Positions 1-9,234 of a DNA stretch of 52,030 nucleotides are shown piece by piece. Each line of letters begins with the position of its first letter. Position 1 is the stretch's first letter. The stretch lies in the IMG/VR virus record IMGVR_UViG_3300043446_002027, positions 1 to 52,030 of that record; one strand, given 5' to 3'. The notes beneath the pieces were generated by a model, which searched no databases, was not told the origin of the DNA, and was given only the letters and a program-made list of their open reading frames with translations. The position numbers were made by a program, and so were the translations under genes. The stretch is from a virus.

Positions 1-185
1 AATGTGGTAAAATTTGCAGGATCCACTTGCGCGGGATTGAAAGGAGTGGCGCCGGAGAATTCTCCAGTGTTACCAGCTTCGTCGGTGCCGATCTTTTTCC
101 AATAAGTTTGTACAACTACGCCGTCTAGTCCAGTGACGTTTTGTTTTTTCAAGCCAGTTAACTGCCAAGTATAGGTGATTGCCAT
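1..185 (-). CDS. N-terminal part of a small conserved phage protein (cut by window start)
   Basis: The reading frame starts at the ATG at 185-183 and stays open to position 1, so only the first ~61 residues are present. They begin MAITYTWQLTGLKKQN and continue with VVQTYWKKIGTDEAGNTGEF. An AGAGGA Shine-Dalgarno lies upstream, and a late-promoter-like box lies 26 bp upstream of the start. From memory, short proteins starting MxITYTW with a QTYWxKxGTDExGNTG segment are common, functionally unassigned neighbours of fibre genes in T4-like aquatic phages. I cannot assign a role. It is the last gene of the fibre array in the direction of transcription. Confidence 0.75.
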   Translation of the reverse strand, partial: MAITYTWQLTGLKKQNVTGLDGVVVQTYWKKIGTDEAGNTGEFSGATPFNPAQVDPANFTT

Positions 186-210
186 ACAAGAATCCTCTGA
201 AATATACAGA

Positions 211-218
211 TATTTATT
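211..218 (-). promoter_or_regulatory. Late-promoter-like box (AATAAATA)
   Basis: Read on the minus strand this is AATAAATA, 7 of 8 matches to the T4 late promoter TATAAATA. It overlaps the stop codon of the upstream fibre gene and sits 26 bp before the start at 185, a distance that leaves room for the ribosome binding site. No transcription data support it. Confidence 0.5.
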
Positions 219-3200
219 GTAGCTTACGCTCTAGGCTATCTACCTTGGCTGACAGCTCTTTGATGGCTTCGATCAATAAGGGTATTAATCGTTCATAGTG
301 TATGGTTAGGTATTTTTCGTCTATGGGCGCTGGCTTGACAATTTCTGGTAGTATTTCTTCAACATCCTGGGCGCTAACACCAACTTCTCTAATGGGTCGA
401 TAACCTAGTTTCTGTGCTGTTTCGTTGGCTTCATAGTAAAACCCTCGAAGTTTTTTAAGTTTAAGCAAAGGTTCTTCAATAGTTCCTAGATCTCGTTTAA
501 GCCGCATGTCCGAATAATAGGCCGTGATGTTGTTGGCCGCACGAATTTCGCCGGCTACATTTATGGATACACCAGCTGCTGGATCCACATAATACGCACT
601 ATTAGAACTGTCATAAAATACTGTAGCGTAGCAGGCGTTACCAGCGTAGATACTTTGAGTATAATCCCAACTTATAGGCGGTGTTCGATTTGTAAATCCA
701 CCATAACCACCCCAAAGAGCTATATCACCAAAGCTAATACCAGTAGAGTAGTTAGCCCATGATATTTCAATTTCAAGTCTTAGTCCGTAATTTGGTGAAT
801 CATAATTGGCTGCAGCACAATTCATCACATGATACCCAGGCCAGTCGCTGCACCAGGCACTAGTGTATTGAAGATTCCAAGTAGTGCCATTAGGAGATGT
901 ATAAAGTAAAATCCTAAAACTATTACCGTTAGTGGAGCCAGCAGTAGCTAGATTTTGATAAAACTTATACCCAAAATTGTTCCAGGTAAATCTTACTTTA
1001 CTGTATGCGTTATACCCTATACCGAAACCCCCGAAGGCATGGGCAGCTAGGCCTCTAAATGTATCTGTTGGAACTGCGCCGCCACTGACCCATGCTGAGC
1101 CATTCCAAACTTCATAGGTATTAGGAGCATTAAATGCAAATAAATTAACTATTTGATTAGGTGCTAATACACGTTGCCAAAACGAACCTTCAAGTGCACC
1201 GTATCTGTTGCTGTAATTAGGAACTATGTCACCATCTATAGTTAAACCATTGATATAACTAGTACCACCTAAACTTAAATAGTGCGAATTATCATTGTTC
1301 ATGTATAAAGCACCATTGGGTAGTTTCCTTAAATCCCACCCGCCCCAGTTGCTATTTAAAAATCCATATCCAGTGCTATCACCGTAAAGTTGGCAGCGCC
1401 AAGTATTAGAGCTATCATACATGGACAGACCTACACTTGTGCCGGCACTACCCCTAAGGTAAAGATTTGATTGGTTGTTGCCATAATAAAAGTATGGCCC
1501 AGCTGTGGCTCCACTGTTGAACCTCACTGTGTTTAGAGAGGAAGTTCCGGCAGGATCTAAATAATAATTAGTGTCATTGGAATCATAGAAGATTGGTGCT
1601 CTATGGGATCCAGTTACTTGCATGATGCCGCTATTATCAAGGAATCCTGGTTCGGTCCAAGATATGCTTCTTCCTGCAGCTCCAGAATTATTAAACCAAA
1701 AATTAAATCGATTAGTATTACCAAAATTTAAATATAATGCTGTATCAGCCGAGGGAGCATACATTACACCGGTAGATCCAGAATGTCTTACGTTATAACC
1801 TATCCCGGCGTACCATCCGCCACTGTATCCAGCTACTAGTCCCCGTCCTTCAGACGGAGATCCTAAATTGACATTATATGTTCCGGTGCTATCATGAAAA
1901 TTATTTGCTCTAGCATTGTTTAAAATACTAGTACCAGCAGGATTTACATAATAAGATGTGTCGTCAGAGTCATAAAAAATTGGCGCTCTAAAATCTGTAT
2001 TCGATAAACCTGTTCCAAATACAGTTATATTCCTTGAGCTACCTGTCACAGTAAACATTTCACGACTATTAACATAGTCATAAATTGTAAAATCTTTATA
2101 TGTTCCAACAGCACCTCCCCAATTTAACCCCAAGATTCCATAATTACCACCATAAGCATTAGCTACAGTAAAATGTAAGCGAGAAGCTATGCCAACATCA
2201 CCGGACGTATGGAATGAATGTTGTGGACTGGCATTACCTATACCCAATCTGACATTAGCATTATCCCAGACCAGGTTAGCAGATCCTGCCAGGCTGCCAC
2301 CATTGTTGTACTGTATCTGGCCCGATGAACCACCAATGGTAACGCCACTGACAAAGGCTGAACCATTGGCATAAAACAAGCTATTGGTGTACACAGCACC
2401 AGCATAGACATTGCCTGCAATGCCAGCACCGCCTGCGACCTGTAGTGCACCCGACACAGTGCTGGTACTCACCGTGGTATTGGTGGTTCGCAGTATGTTA
2501 CTGGTATTGCCATCGAACACTGGCGCTGTGGTACCTGTGCTGGTCACAGTTTGTAGTTGACCACCTGAGCTGTGCAAGGTCACTGCTGTGTTGCCGGTGC
2601 CCAATTGTAAACTGTGCACCATGATGGGCATCATCACAGCAGCATTGGCTGCTGAACTAAATGTCACACCGTTGGCAGTGGTCTTAATAGCAGTGCCACC
2701 TAGATCAATGGTGTTACCTGACAGGTAGAGATCACGCCAACGCAGTGAGCTGGTACCTAGGTCATAGGTGACATTGGCCGCAGGAATCAAGTGCTGATTA
2801 ATAGCAGTGTTGGCCGTAAGATTGCTCAAGCTTCTGTTAGCGCCGGTGCTGCTGCGTGTGGTGGTTTCCACCCACTGTGTGCTGGTGCCGTCGTTGACAT
2901 AGGTAAACTGCACCAAGGTTTCGCTGTCAATCCAGCGATCGCCTATGTTAGCTGATGTGGGTGCAGTGTTGGCATAGTAAAATGTCACCGGTAAGTCGGT
3001 GATACCACCACCGCCGGCACCACCTGAAATAAAATCTGCCCACTCGCCACCAAAATAAGCACTCATCTGCCCGGTGTCGCTGTTGAGCCATAAACTGCCC
3101 ACTGTGGTAGTTGTTGGTAGTGTGTTGCTCACAGTCACAGTGGCTGAGCCGGTGGCTCCTGTGGTCCAACCAGATCCATTGTAGGTCCAGGTGCGACCAC

Positions 3201-3252
3201 CAGTGACTGTGGTCTGTCCCTGAGTCGGCGAGTTTGGAAATACTATGGGCAT
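214..3252 (-). CDS. Tail fibre with C-terminal S74 intramolecular chaperone (1012 aa)
   Basis: Probable receptor-binding tail fibre. Residues 1-30 carry the anchor shared by all five fibres of this array (MPIVFPNSPTQGQTT then a W-x-YNG-x-GW segment). Next come a module containing DLGTSSLRWRDLYLSGNTI and a module [20 protein letters not shown] that recurs elsewhere in the window. Three FYDS-x-D-x-YYxDPA-type repeats, typical of T4-like phage fibres, are spread through the middle and C-terminal parts, with a lectin-like Trp/Tyr/Asn-rich region between. The last ~100 residues are a Peptidase_S74 chaperone: SDMRLK around residue 915 supplies the Ser and Lys of the self-cleavage dyad, and a terminal coiled coil (IKELSAKVDSLERKL) follows. 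In this family the chaperone trimerises the fibre and then cleaves itself off. No clear Shine-Dalgarno precedes the ATG, so coupling to the 76-aa gene just upstream is likely. Confidence 0.85.
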   Translation of the reverse strand: MPIVFPNSPTQGQTTVTGGRTWTYNGSGWTTGATGSATVTVSNTLPTTTTVGSLWLNSDTGQMSAYFGGEWADFISGGAGGGGITDLPVTFYYANTAPTSANIGDRWIDSETLVQFTYVNDGTSTQWVETTTRSSTGANRSLSNLTANTAINQHLIPAANVTYDLGTSSLRWRDLYLSGNTIDLGGTAIKTTANGVTFSSAANAAVMMPIMVHSLQLGTGNTAVTLHSSGGQLQTVTSTGTTAPVFDGNTSNILRTTNTTVSTSTVSGALQVAGGAGIAGNVYAGAVYTNSLFYANGSAFVSGVTIGGSSGQIQYNNGGSLAGSANLVWDNANVRLGIGNASPQHSFHTSGDVGIASRLHFTVANAYGGNYGILGLNWGGAVGTYKDFTIYDYVNSREMFTVTGSSRNITVFGTGLSNTDFRAPIFYDSDDTSYYVNPAGTSILNNARANNFHDSTGTYNVNLGSPSEGRGLVAGYSGGWYAGIGYNVRHSGSTGVMYAPSADTALYLNFGNTNRFNFWFNNSGAAGRSISWTEPGFLDNSGIMQVTGSHRAPIFYDSNDTNYYLDPAGTSSLNTVRFNSGATAGPYFYYGNNQSNLYLRGSAGTSVGLSMYDSSNTWRCQLYGDSTGYGFLNSNWGGWDLRKLPNGALYMNNDNSHYLSLGGTSYINGLTIDGDIVPNYSNRYGALEGSFWQRVLAPNQIVNLFAFNAPNTYEVWNGSAWVSGGAVPTDTFRGLAAHAFGGFGIGYNAYSKVRFTWNNFGYKFYQNLATAGSTNGNSFRILLYTSPNGTTWNLQYTSAWCSDWPGYHVMNCAAANYDSPNYGLRLEIEISWANYSTGISFGDIALWGGYGGFTNRTPPISWDYTQSIYAGNACYATVFYDSSNSAYYVDPAAGVSINVAGEIRAANNITAYYSDMRLKRDLGTIEEPLLKLKKLRGFYYEANETAQKLGYRPIREVGVSAQDVEEILPEIVKPAPIDEKYLTIHYERLIPLLIEAIKELSAKVDSLERKLQ

Positions 3253-3487
3253 CTATCTATTTAGCAGCTTGAATCAGTGGTTCCAGATCCTGGTCGGTCC
3301 AGTAGGTCTTGGCCAGCATGATGTTTAGGTGCTCTCGGTTGCGTCTTAGACAGTCAGCCCAGTCACTTTCTGACATGCCCTCGGGTCGGCCAGCATTTAT
3401 TAGATTTACTGAGTCCAGGGCTGCGCTGTAGTGGCGAGCGATTTCTTCGGCGGTGGGTTGTTCTGCGGGGTTTAGGGGTTCTGTCAT
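3180..3487 (-). repeat. Copy A of a duplicated cassette (76-aa gene plus fibre N-terminus)
   Basis: This stretch, covering the 76-aa gene and the first ~25 codons of the following fibre, closely matches 9170-9472 at the nucleotide level by eye. Long identical runs occur in the first half of the small gene and around the fibre's QGQTTVTGGRTW codons. The pattern suggests duplication of a small gene together with a fibre anchor, with the fibre body then replaced. Exact identity has not been computed. Confidence 0.7.
3257..3487 (-). CDS. Small inter-fibre protein, paralogue A (76 aa)
   Basis: Start chosen at 3487 (MTEPLNPAEQPTAEEIAR) because AAGGAG lies about 8 nt upstream and because the product then aligns end to end with the 76-aa paralogue at 9242-9472. 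A longer frame reaching 3562 overlaps the preceding gene in another frame and is not credible. The protein is acidic and probably helical, with ALDSVNLINAGRPEGMSESDW in the middle and a WTDQDLEPLIQAAK-type tail. No known domain was recognised. It sits 4 bp before the fibre at 214-3252, as its paralogue sits before another fibre, which suggests a role tied to fibres (assembly, attachment or chaperoning). That role is inference from position only. Confidence 0.8.
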   Translation of the reverse strand: MTEPLNPAEQPTAEEIARHYSAALDSVNLINAGRPEGMSESDWADCLRRNREHLNIMLAKTYWTDQDLEPLIQAAK

Positions 3488-3509
3488 TTTTAGGCTCCTT
3501 TGATGGACA

Positions 3510-3689
3510 TTAGTGTTTGACGCACGGATCATTTGCTGGATCGTATTCTTGCCATGACCCATTTACCCACTGAGGGTATTTTATCCCGTCTGGGATGGGG
3601 ATACTGACAACAGCAATAGTATCTGGCGTGTTATCAGGAGCGTTAATAATTTCTGGGACCAGTGACGAATTGAGAATTGTTTTTGACAT
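3510..3689 (-). CDS. Small hypothetical protein between fibres (59 aa)
   Basis: ATG at 3689-3687, stop TAA at 3512-3510. A near-perfect Shine-Dalgarno (AAGGAGG) precedes the start by about 6 nt, among the strongest in the window. The product begins MSKTILNSSLVPEIINAP and contains DGIKYPQWVNGSWQEYDP and a C-terminal CVKH. The short W/Y-rich segment resembles the small fibre-associated proteins that follow adhesin genes in some T4-like phages, but I do not recognise a family. It lies 10 bp after the fibre at 3700-6441 and 22 bp before the 76-aa gene, as expected for a gene in the same transcript. Confidence 0.75.
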   Translation of the reverse strand: MSKTILNSSLVPEIINAPDNTPDTIAVVSIPIPDGIKYPQWVNGSWQEYDPANDPCVKH

Positions 3690-3699
3690 TTAATCCTCC

Positions 3700-6441
3700 T
3701 TAGATTGCCCAAGAAACCGACCCAATAATGTTTGCTTCGTAAATATAAAAACTATTGACATATGTTGTGTTTTTGGCTTGAAGATATAAAGTTCCATTAG
3801 TAACTCCATTATTTGTCAACTGGAACGAGAGATATGATGATGATGACGCTGTCTGCATTGGGGCGTCACAAACAGCAATCAGGTTACTGAAGTCTGAATA
3901 CGGAGAGCCGTTGTGGCGCACAACAGCCGTTCCATACACAGTCCAATGCGATGCCGCACCATTTTCAATGGCCATGATTTTTAAGGCTATCCATACCGAC
4001 TTATCCACAGATGAGTCGATAGTTAATAGCGTGTACCAACTGTTTATGGCCGGTGTGTTTCCTATCTTATAAGCACCCCCGTTGTACGATCCGTTGGTGG
4101 AAAGCGACCCTGGGAATATACCGGCACCATTACTGCCCCACCATGCCCTCGGATTTCCATCCCCATCCGACAGCACGATGTAGTTGCTGAGAGTGCGGAT
4201 GTCGAGCCCACTTTGGTTGCCGGTGTACATTCCAAGGATAGTGTTCTTGGAACCTGTAACTACATAACCAGCTGTACCACCAACAAAGGTATTAAACCCG
4301 CCTGTGGTTGAATAACCAGCAGTATCCCCAATAAAAGTGTTATAATTACTAGTTAGATTGTAAAATCCAGAAACTCGACCAATGTAGGTATTTTGCGCTC
4401 CTGTGGTAGTGCTATATCCAGACTGATACCCCACAGCAGTGTTGTTAGAGGCACCTCGCAAGTCATATAAGGCTTTGTAACCAACTGCAACATTGTTTTC
4501 ATTGGTACCAGTGGTCGTGTTATAACTAGCCATTGCCTCTTGGCCGACAGCAACATTATAGCGACTAATACCAACTGTATTGTATGGAATACGCAGTGCA
4601 GAGGTACCAATTGCTACATTGTAGTGTAGCAGAGCTGTAGTGCTGTTGTCTGCTGCTAATGCCTGCAAACCAATTGCAACAGATTCGGTTGCATCTGCTG
4701 TAGTAGCGGAAGTCATATACATGGCCCGAAAGCCCACTGCTACTGTACCCACGCTCTCTGTGTCCGATCCGTACCGAGCCTGATAACCAACAGCAGTGTT
4801 GTTAGAGGCGGTGGTGTTGGAGAACAGAGCCGCTCGACCAACCGCAGTATTTGAACTTCCTGTCAAGTTGTAAAACAGTGAGTCGCTTCCAAAAGAAGCG
4901 TTTCCACTTGCGGTTGTCGTGTTGTACTGCGATGCATATCCAAACGCATCGTTATACGTTCCTGTGTTATTAGCAGTGAGCGCCCTATCCCCAACCGCAG
5001 TGTTACCCACACCAGTTGAGGCGTAAAGAGCCTTATTGCCAACAGCGGTAATTGTACTATTCTGGTTGCTATACGCCGCCTGATACCCAACAGCAGTGAT
5101 ATTTACACCAGTAGTGTTGCTGTAACCCGCCTGATAACCAACAGCAGTGTTGTTAGAGGCGGTGGTGTTGTTAAATAGCGCAGCTGAACCAATAGCGGTA
5201 TTTAATGCTCCAGTTGTGTTGAAATACAAAGCAGCATAGCCAACTGCGGAGTTGTCTGATGCAGTAGTGGCTGAAGCCAGCGCTCTGTCTCCCAAAGCAC
5301 TGTTGTAGTTTCCGCTGGAGTTGGTAGTCAGGGCCTTATAGCCAAACCCAGTATTGTTGCTTCCAGTATTTGAATACAGTGCTTGGAAACCAAACGCCGC
5401 CAACTTTGTTCCGGTAATGTTAGTGTATGCAGATTGATAACCAACAGCCGTGTTTTCAGAGGCAGTGGTGGTGGAGTAGAGGGCTGCATAGCCAATTGCT
5501 GTATTAGATGAACCTGTTGATGAGCCATTTACACCGTATAAGGAACCTGCACCAATAGCTGTGTTAGTTGATCCGGTTTGGTATCTGGCTGTATATCCGC
5601 CAATGTAAGTATTATCAATTCCAGTAGTAGTGGAATAACCAGCCACATTGCCGATCATCACTGTGGAGAAATTATCAGCACCAGTAGATCGACTGTAACC
5701 AGCTTGATACCCGATAAATGTTTGGTTTGCTACTGTTGTATTACTGTAACCCGCCTGATACCCAACAGCGGTGTTGTTGGATGCTGTATTATTAAGCAAT
5801 GCCAATCTGCCGACAGCCACGTTATATGATCCACTGGCTGTGGACTCTAATGCAGACTGACCCACACCAACGTTGGCAGTTCCGGAAGTTAGTCCGCCAA
5901 GAGAGTTGCGACCGATCGCAGTATTGTTAATTCCAGTAACAATACCAGAGCCCATTGCGTTTTTACCAAATGCTTCATTGTAACCACTTGTACCTAACGC
6001 ATATGCGCCATGACCAACAGCAGTAACATCAACTCCGCTACTGTTTGCAGCCAACGCACTCGCACCCAAGGCAGTGTTGGTAGCCACAGCACCTGCACCA
6101 CGGCCTATGGTGATACCATGGACATTTAATTGATTACTGGCAAATGTTAGATTGGCACTAGCAGCAGCCACACCCGCTGAGTTATAGATGATCTGCGTGT
6201 CTGCGCCGGCTATGGGTCCGGCAGGTCCGGTACTGCCCTGAATGCCAGTGGCACCTTGACTACCAGCGACGCCAGTGGCTCCCACAGGTCCTAGATTGCC
6301 GGTAATACCAGTGGCGCCGGTGGCACCCTGTGTGACTGCCTGAGCTTGTACAGCCCAATTGGTACCTGTCCAGACCCATACACGACCCTGTGTGCTATGA
6401 GTTTGGTTTGTGGTAGGATTACTAGGAAAGGTTATTGGCAT
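3700..6441 (-). CDS. YadA-head-like tail fibre/adhesin with a unique tip (913 aa)
   Basis: Residues 1-30 are the shared fibre anchor (MPITFPSNPTTNQT then WVWTGTNW). A short collagen-like GATG stretch follows at about residues 38-75. Residues ~105-720 are a long series of ~14-residue repeats of the form SNNTAVGYQAGYSNTTG. This is the signature of the left-handed parallel beta-roll of trimeric autotransporter (YadA/Hia) heads, also found in phage fibres. A conserved LSNYIVLSDGDGNPRAWW segment marks the shaft-tip junction. The last ~130 residues (from about WYTLLTIDSS to GSVSWAI) are beta-rich, resemble no other fibre in the window and carry no S74 chaperone, so they are probably the receptor-binding tip. 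The start at 6441 is fixed by the conserved anchor; the Shine-Dalgarno is weak. Confidence 0.85.
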   Translation of the reverse strand: MPITFPSNPTTNQTHSTQGRVWVWTGTNWAVQAQAVTQGATGATGITGNLGPVGATGVAGSQGATGIQGSTGPAGPIAGADTQIIYNSAGVAAASANLTFASNQLNVHGITIGRGAGAVATNTALGASALAANSSGVDVTAVGHGAYALGTSGYNEAFGKNAMGSGIVTGINNTAIGRNSLGGLTSGTANVGVGQSALESTASGSYNVAVGRLALLNNTASNNTAVGYQAGYSNTTVANQTFIGYQAGYSRSTGADNFSTVMIGNVAGYSTTTGIDNTYIGGYTARYQTGSTNTAIGAGSLYGVNGSSTGSSNTAIGYAALYSTTTASENTAVGYQSAYTNITGTKLAAFGFQALYSNTGSNNTGFGYKALTTNSSGNYNSALGDRALASATTASDNSAVGYAALYFNTTGALNTAIGSAALFNNTTASNNTAVGYQAGYSNTTGVNITAVGYQAAYSNQNSTITAVGNKALYASTGVGNTAVGDRALTANNTGTYNDAFGYASQYNTTTASGNASFGSDSLFYNLTGSSNTAVGRAALFSNTTASNNTAVGYQARYGSDTESVGTVAVGFRAMYMTSATTADATESVAIGLQALAADNSTTALLHYNVAIGTSALRIPYNTVGISRYNVAVGQEAMASYNTTTGTNENNVAVGYKALYDLRGASNNTAVGYQSGYSTTTGAQNTYIGRVSGFYNLTSNYNTFIGDTAGYSTTGGFNTFVGGTAGYVVTGSKNTILGMYTGNQSGLDIRTLSNYIVLSDGDGNPRAWWGSNGAGIFPGSLSTNGSYNGGAYKIGNTPAINSWYTLLTIDSSVDKSVWIALKIMAIENGAASHWTVYGTAVVRHNGSPYSDFSNLIAVCDAPMQTASSSSYLSFQLTNNGVTNGTLYLQAKNTTYVNSFYIYEANIIGSVSWAI
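4270..6090 (-). repeat. YadA-type beta-roll coding repeats, block 1
   Basis: Tandem degenerate repeats of about 42 bp (14 codons) encode the NNTAVGYQA-type beta-roll. Some units are nearly identical at DNA level: the 19-mer CAGCAGTGTTGTTAGAGGC (plus-strand reading) recurs near 4438, 4788 and 5144 and in the other two blocks. These are coding repeats, with no spacers of the CRISPR kind. Confidence 0.85.
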
Positions 6442-6451
6442 AATCTAGTAT

Positions 6452-6637
6452 TTAAGGTAATATCTGATCTAAACTATTACGGAAAATCTGCGGATTTTCA
6501 GAATCACACCAGGCTCTTAGGCAATTTATAAAATTTTCGAGTTTTGTTTTTTCTTCTGTGCTTCTAAAAATCACTGACCCCTCAGTTTGGGAATGTGCCA
6601 GCATTAATCTGATCTGCCAGTCAAAATTTGTCATCAT
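6452..6637 (-). CDS. Small hypothetical protein between fibres (61 aa)
   Basis: Start placed at 6637 (MMTNFDWQIRLMLAHSQ), with ATG-ATG as alternatives at 6637 and 6634 and an AAAGAGA element upstream. The frame extends to 6673, but that extension would overlap the end of the preceding fibre gene (stop at 6646). The product has a charged middle (STEEKTKLENFINCLRAW) and ends FRNSLDQILP. It looks like a compact, probably helical protein. No family was recognised. It fits the pattern of one very small gene after each fibre in this array, 8 bp after one fibre and 10 bp before the next. Confidence 0.65.
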   Translation of the reverse strand: MMTNFDWQIRLMLAHSQTEGSVIFRSTEEKTKLENFINCLRAWCDSENPQIFRNSLDQILP

Positions 6638-6645
6638 TTTTCTCT

Positions 6646-9234
6646 TTAACCTAAAGCAGTCACAGTCGCCCATCCGCTTAGGGCATAACCAGCGTTATTT
6701 GTAACAGTAATAGTTGTGCCACTTACTGCAAAACCTATCTGTGCATTGGACACAATTACCGTGATGGAGGCGTTAGTGTTAGATCTACAAGAAGCAAGTG
6801 CCAGGGCGTAATTCCCAGTGCTCTCGAACTGCACCGCAATCAGTACCATTTGGCCGCCACGGCTGTTTGCCAAGTCAGAAGACCAAACTGTCTTGGTTTG
6901 ACCTGTATTCCAGTTTTGAGCAGTTTGAGTGCCGATTGGCTTTTGAAAAAAGTCCCATAAACCAGAACCGCTCTTGTCGTAACGAGCGCCGACATTACCA
7001 TCTCCGTCACTCAAGACGATGTTGTTGTTGGCAGTGCGAATGTCTAGACCACCTTGGTTGCCGTTGTAGCCGCCAATAATGGTGTTCTTGGAGCCTGTGG
7101 TAATAGTTCCACCTGCGTAATATCCAACAAGCGTGTTAATTATTCCTGTTGTCAGGCTATAACCAGATTGCGTTCCTATTGCAGTATTAAATGCGTTTAC
7201 GCTGACCCCAGCGGCAGATGTATAACCTGCTTGATAGCCAAAAAACGAATTGTATTGACCTGTTTGATTTGTGTATCCTGCTTGATATCCAAAGTTGGTG
7301 TTGCTTAAACCAGTAGTATTGTTATACCCAGCCTGATACCCAACAGCAGTGTTGTTAGAGGCGGTGGTATTTTGCCACAATGCACCAGTACCAATTGCAA
7401 TATTATTTGAACCAGTGGTATTAAGTCTTAGAGCAGGATTTACTATTCCATCATACCCACCTATGCCAACATTATTACGACCAGTGGTATTAGCATACAA
7501 TGCCCCTTGCCCAATGGCAACTATTCCTTCCCCGCTTACATTTCCATAAGCAGCTCCTAGACCTATTGCAATGTTTGAACCACCATTAGTTGTTGTAGTC
7601 TGAGAATACAGAGCTTGATGACCGAGTGCCACATGCCCGCCTGATACTTGATTGCTGTACAGAGCTTGATAACCAACAGCAGTGTTGTTAGAGGCGGTGG
7701 TGTTGTTAAATAGAGCACTGTGCCCCAAACCTACATTGCTTTCACCAGAGGTGTTGGAAAACATTGAATTTGTGCCAACAGCAGTGTTGTAATTGCCTGT
7801 ATTAGTGTAAAGTGCACGACGCCCAATACCGGTTACACCTGCACCATTGCCATTATAAATTGCTTGCCAACCAACAGCAGTAATACCTTCGGAGGTGGTG
7901 CTACTGTAAGCAGCTTGGTATCCAACAGCAGTATTTTGAGAGGCGGTGGTGTTGGAAAAAAGAGCCGCTGCACCCAACGCTACGTTGTAATTACCTGTGG
8001 TGTGATTCCTAGCGGCATAGCCACCAATGAACGTGTTGTCGATGCCAGTAGTCGCAGCACGGCCAGAATAAAAACCAACAGCCACAGAGCCATAGTTTTC
8101 TGCGGCATTGTGCGTGAAGTAAGCATCACGCCCAATCGCAACAGCATATCCACTTGATGCTTCAGAATACAAAGCGCCAACTCCAACAGCTACCATGCTT
8201 CCGGCAGTAGCGTTGGAATAAAGCGCCTGATACCCAACAGCAGTGTTGTTAGAGGCCGTGGTGTTATTTTGGAGCGCCCAGCTGCCGAGCGCCGTGTTGT
8301 AACTGCCCGTTGTATTGGCGTACATGTTGTCGTGACCAATACTGGTGTTATGCTGACCCGTTGTGTTGAAGGCCAATGTCTCTCTACCAACTGCTGTGTT
8401 TAGGCTTCCAGAGGTGTTTCTGGTTAAAGACAACTCACCAACACCCGTGTTGTATGCCCCGGTCGTATTTGCCGCTAAAACACTAACACCCAAGGCCGTG
8501 TTAGTAGCCACAGCACCTGCTCCACGACCTACAGTGATGCCATAGAAAGTCCAGTCTTTGGCGGCGATTCCGTTTCCATTGCTGTCCGTAGCAAGAAACT
8601 GAGTTCCGTTTGCCAGCTGGTAGTAGAAATTGTCGCCCTTAAAGTAGTTGGCAGATGCGCCACCATTGCCAAGGCTCATGGCCCAAGTACTTGCTCCAAA
8701 TGTGCTTGCTGAGCTGTTATACAAGCGACCAATAACGCTGAAAGTTGTACCGTCGAAGGTCAAGTTAGCACTGCCAGCAAATGCGCCAGCCAAGTTATAC
8801 TGTACATGGCCGGATGAGCCGCCGGGTGTGGTAGCTACCACATTTCCAGACGTAGCCACTGTTTGTAGGCCAGTGGCAGTGGCTTGCAGTGTGACCACAT
8901 TACCCGTAGCACTGGCTATCTGTAGGCTGCTCACAGTCAGTGGCACCGCAGCAGCAGCATTGGCTGCCGAAGTAAAACTAACTCCGTTGGCTGATGACTT
9001 GATAGCAGTGCCACCTAGGTCAATGGTATTGCCTGACATGTACAAATCACGCCAGCGCAGTGAGCTAGATCCTAGGTCATAGGCCAAGGTCGACACTGGT
9101 GTGACATTGCTGCTGACTGCAATCAAGTCCACTGTGCTCACTGCGGCCCAGCTGACGCCATCCCAGGTCCAGGTACGTCCGCCAGTGACTGTGGTCTGTC
9201 CCTGCGTTGGTGAGCTTGGAAACGCTATAGGCAT
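6646..9234 (-). CDS. YadA-head-like tail fibre/adhesin with a second unique tip (862 aa)
   Basis: Anchor at residues 1-30 (MPIAFPSSPTQGQTTVTGG then WTWDGVSW), almost the same as in the fibre at 214-3252. The SSLRWRDLYMSGNTI module and a ~70-residue linker follow. A long beta-roll of SNNTAVGYQALYSN-type repeats runs from about residue 235 to 730. The junction motif INxxRT.NNNIVLSDGDGN is followed by a ~100-residue tip ending GYALSGWATVTALG. The tip has no S74 dyad and differs from the tip of the neighbouring fibre. Shaft conserved and tip variable is what exchange of receptor-binding ends would produce. The Shine-Dalgarno is weak (GGATGATAAC), and the 76-aa gene ends 7 bp upstream. Confidence 0.85.
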   Translation of the reverse strand: MPIAFPSSPTQGQTTVTGGRTWTWDGVSWAAVSTVDLIAVSSNVTPVSTLAYDLGSSSLRWRDLYMSGNTIDLGGTAIKSSANGVSFTSAANAAAAVPLTVSSLQIASATGNVVTLQATATGLQTVATSGNVVATTPGGSSGHVQYNLAGAFAGSANLTFDGTTFSVIGRLYNSSASTFGASTWAMSLGNGGASANYFKGDNFYYQLANGTQFLATDSNGNGIAAKDWTFYGITVGRGAGAVATNTALGVSVLAANTTGAYNTGVGELSLTRNTSGSLNTAVGRETLAFNTTGQHNTSIGHDNMYANTTGSYNTALGSWALQNNTTASNNTAVGYQALYSNATAGSMVAVGVGALYSEASSGYAVAIGRDAYFTHNAAENYGSVAVGFYSGRAATTGIDNTFIGGYAARNHTTGNYNVALGAAALFSNTTASQNTAVGYQAAYSSTTSEGITAVGWQAIYNGNGAGVTGIGRRALYTNTGNYNTAVGTNSMFSNTSGESNVGLGHSALFNNTTASNNTAVGYQALYSNQVSGGHVALGHQALYSQTTTTNGGSNIAIGLGAAYGNVSGEGIVAIGQGALYANTTGRNNVGIGGYDGIVNPALRLNTTGSNNIAIGTGALWQNTTASNNTAVGYQAGYNNTTGLSNTNFGYQAGYTNQTGQYNSFFGYQAGYTSAAGVSVNAFNTAIGTQSGYSLTTGIINTLVGYYAGGTITTGSKNTIIGGYNGNQGGLDIRTANNNIVLSDGDGNVGARYDKSGSGLWDFFQKPIGTQTAQNWNTGQTKTVWSSDLANSRGGQMVLIAVQFESTGNYALALASCRSNTNASITVIVSNAQIGFAVSGTTITVTNNAGYALSGWATVTALG
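7040..8500 (-). repeat. YadA-type beta-roll coding repeats, block 2
   Basis: Same ~42-bp coding unit as at 4270-6090. Copies of CAGCAGTGTTGTTAGAGGC occur near 7339, 7677 and 8240, and more divergent copies near 7930. Shared DNA words among three different genes point to recombination or gene conversion between shafts. Confidence 0.8.

Noticed and set aside
3488-3562. N-terminal extension of the 76-aa gene up to 3562
   Set aside because: The extension overlaps the better-supported 59-aa gene and is absent in the paralogue at 9242-9472; a good Shine-Dalgarno precedes 3487.
8648-9082. 144-codon plus-strand frame
   Set aside because: Antisense to the fibre at 6646-9234; no ribosome binding site and no sensible protein composition.
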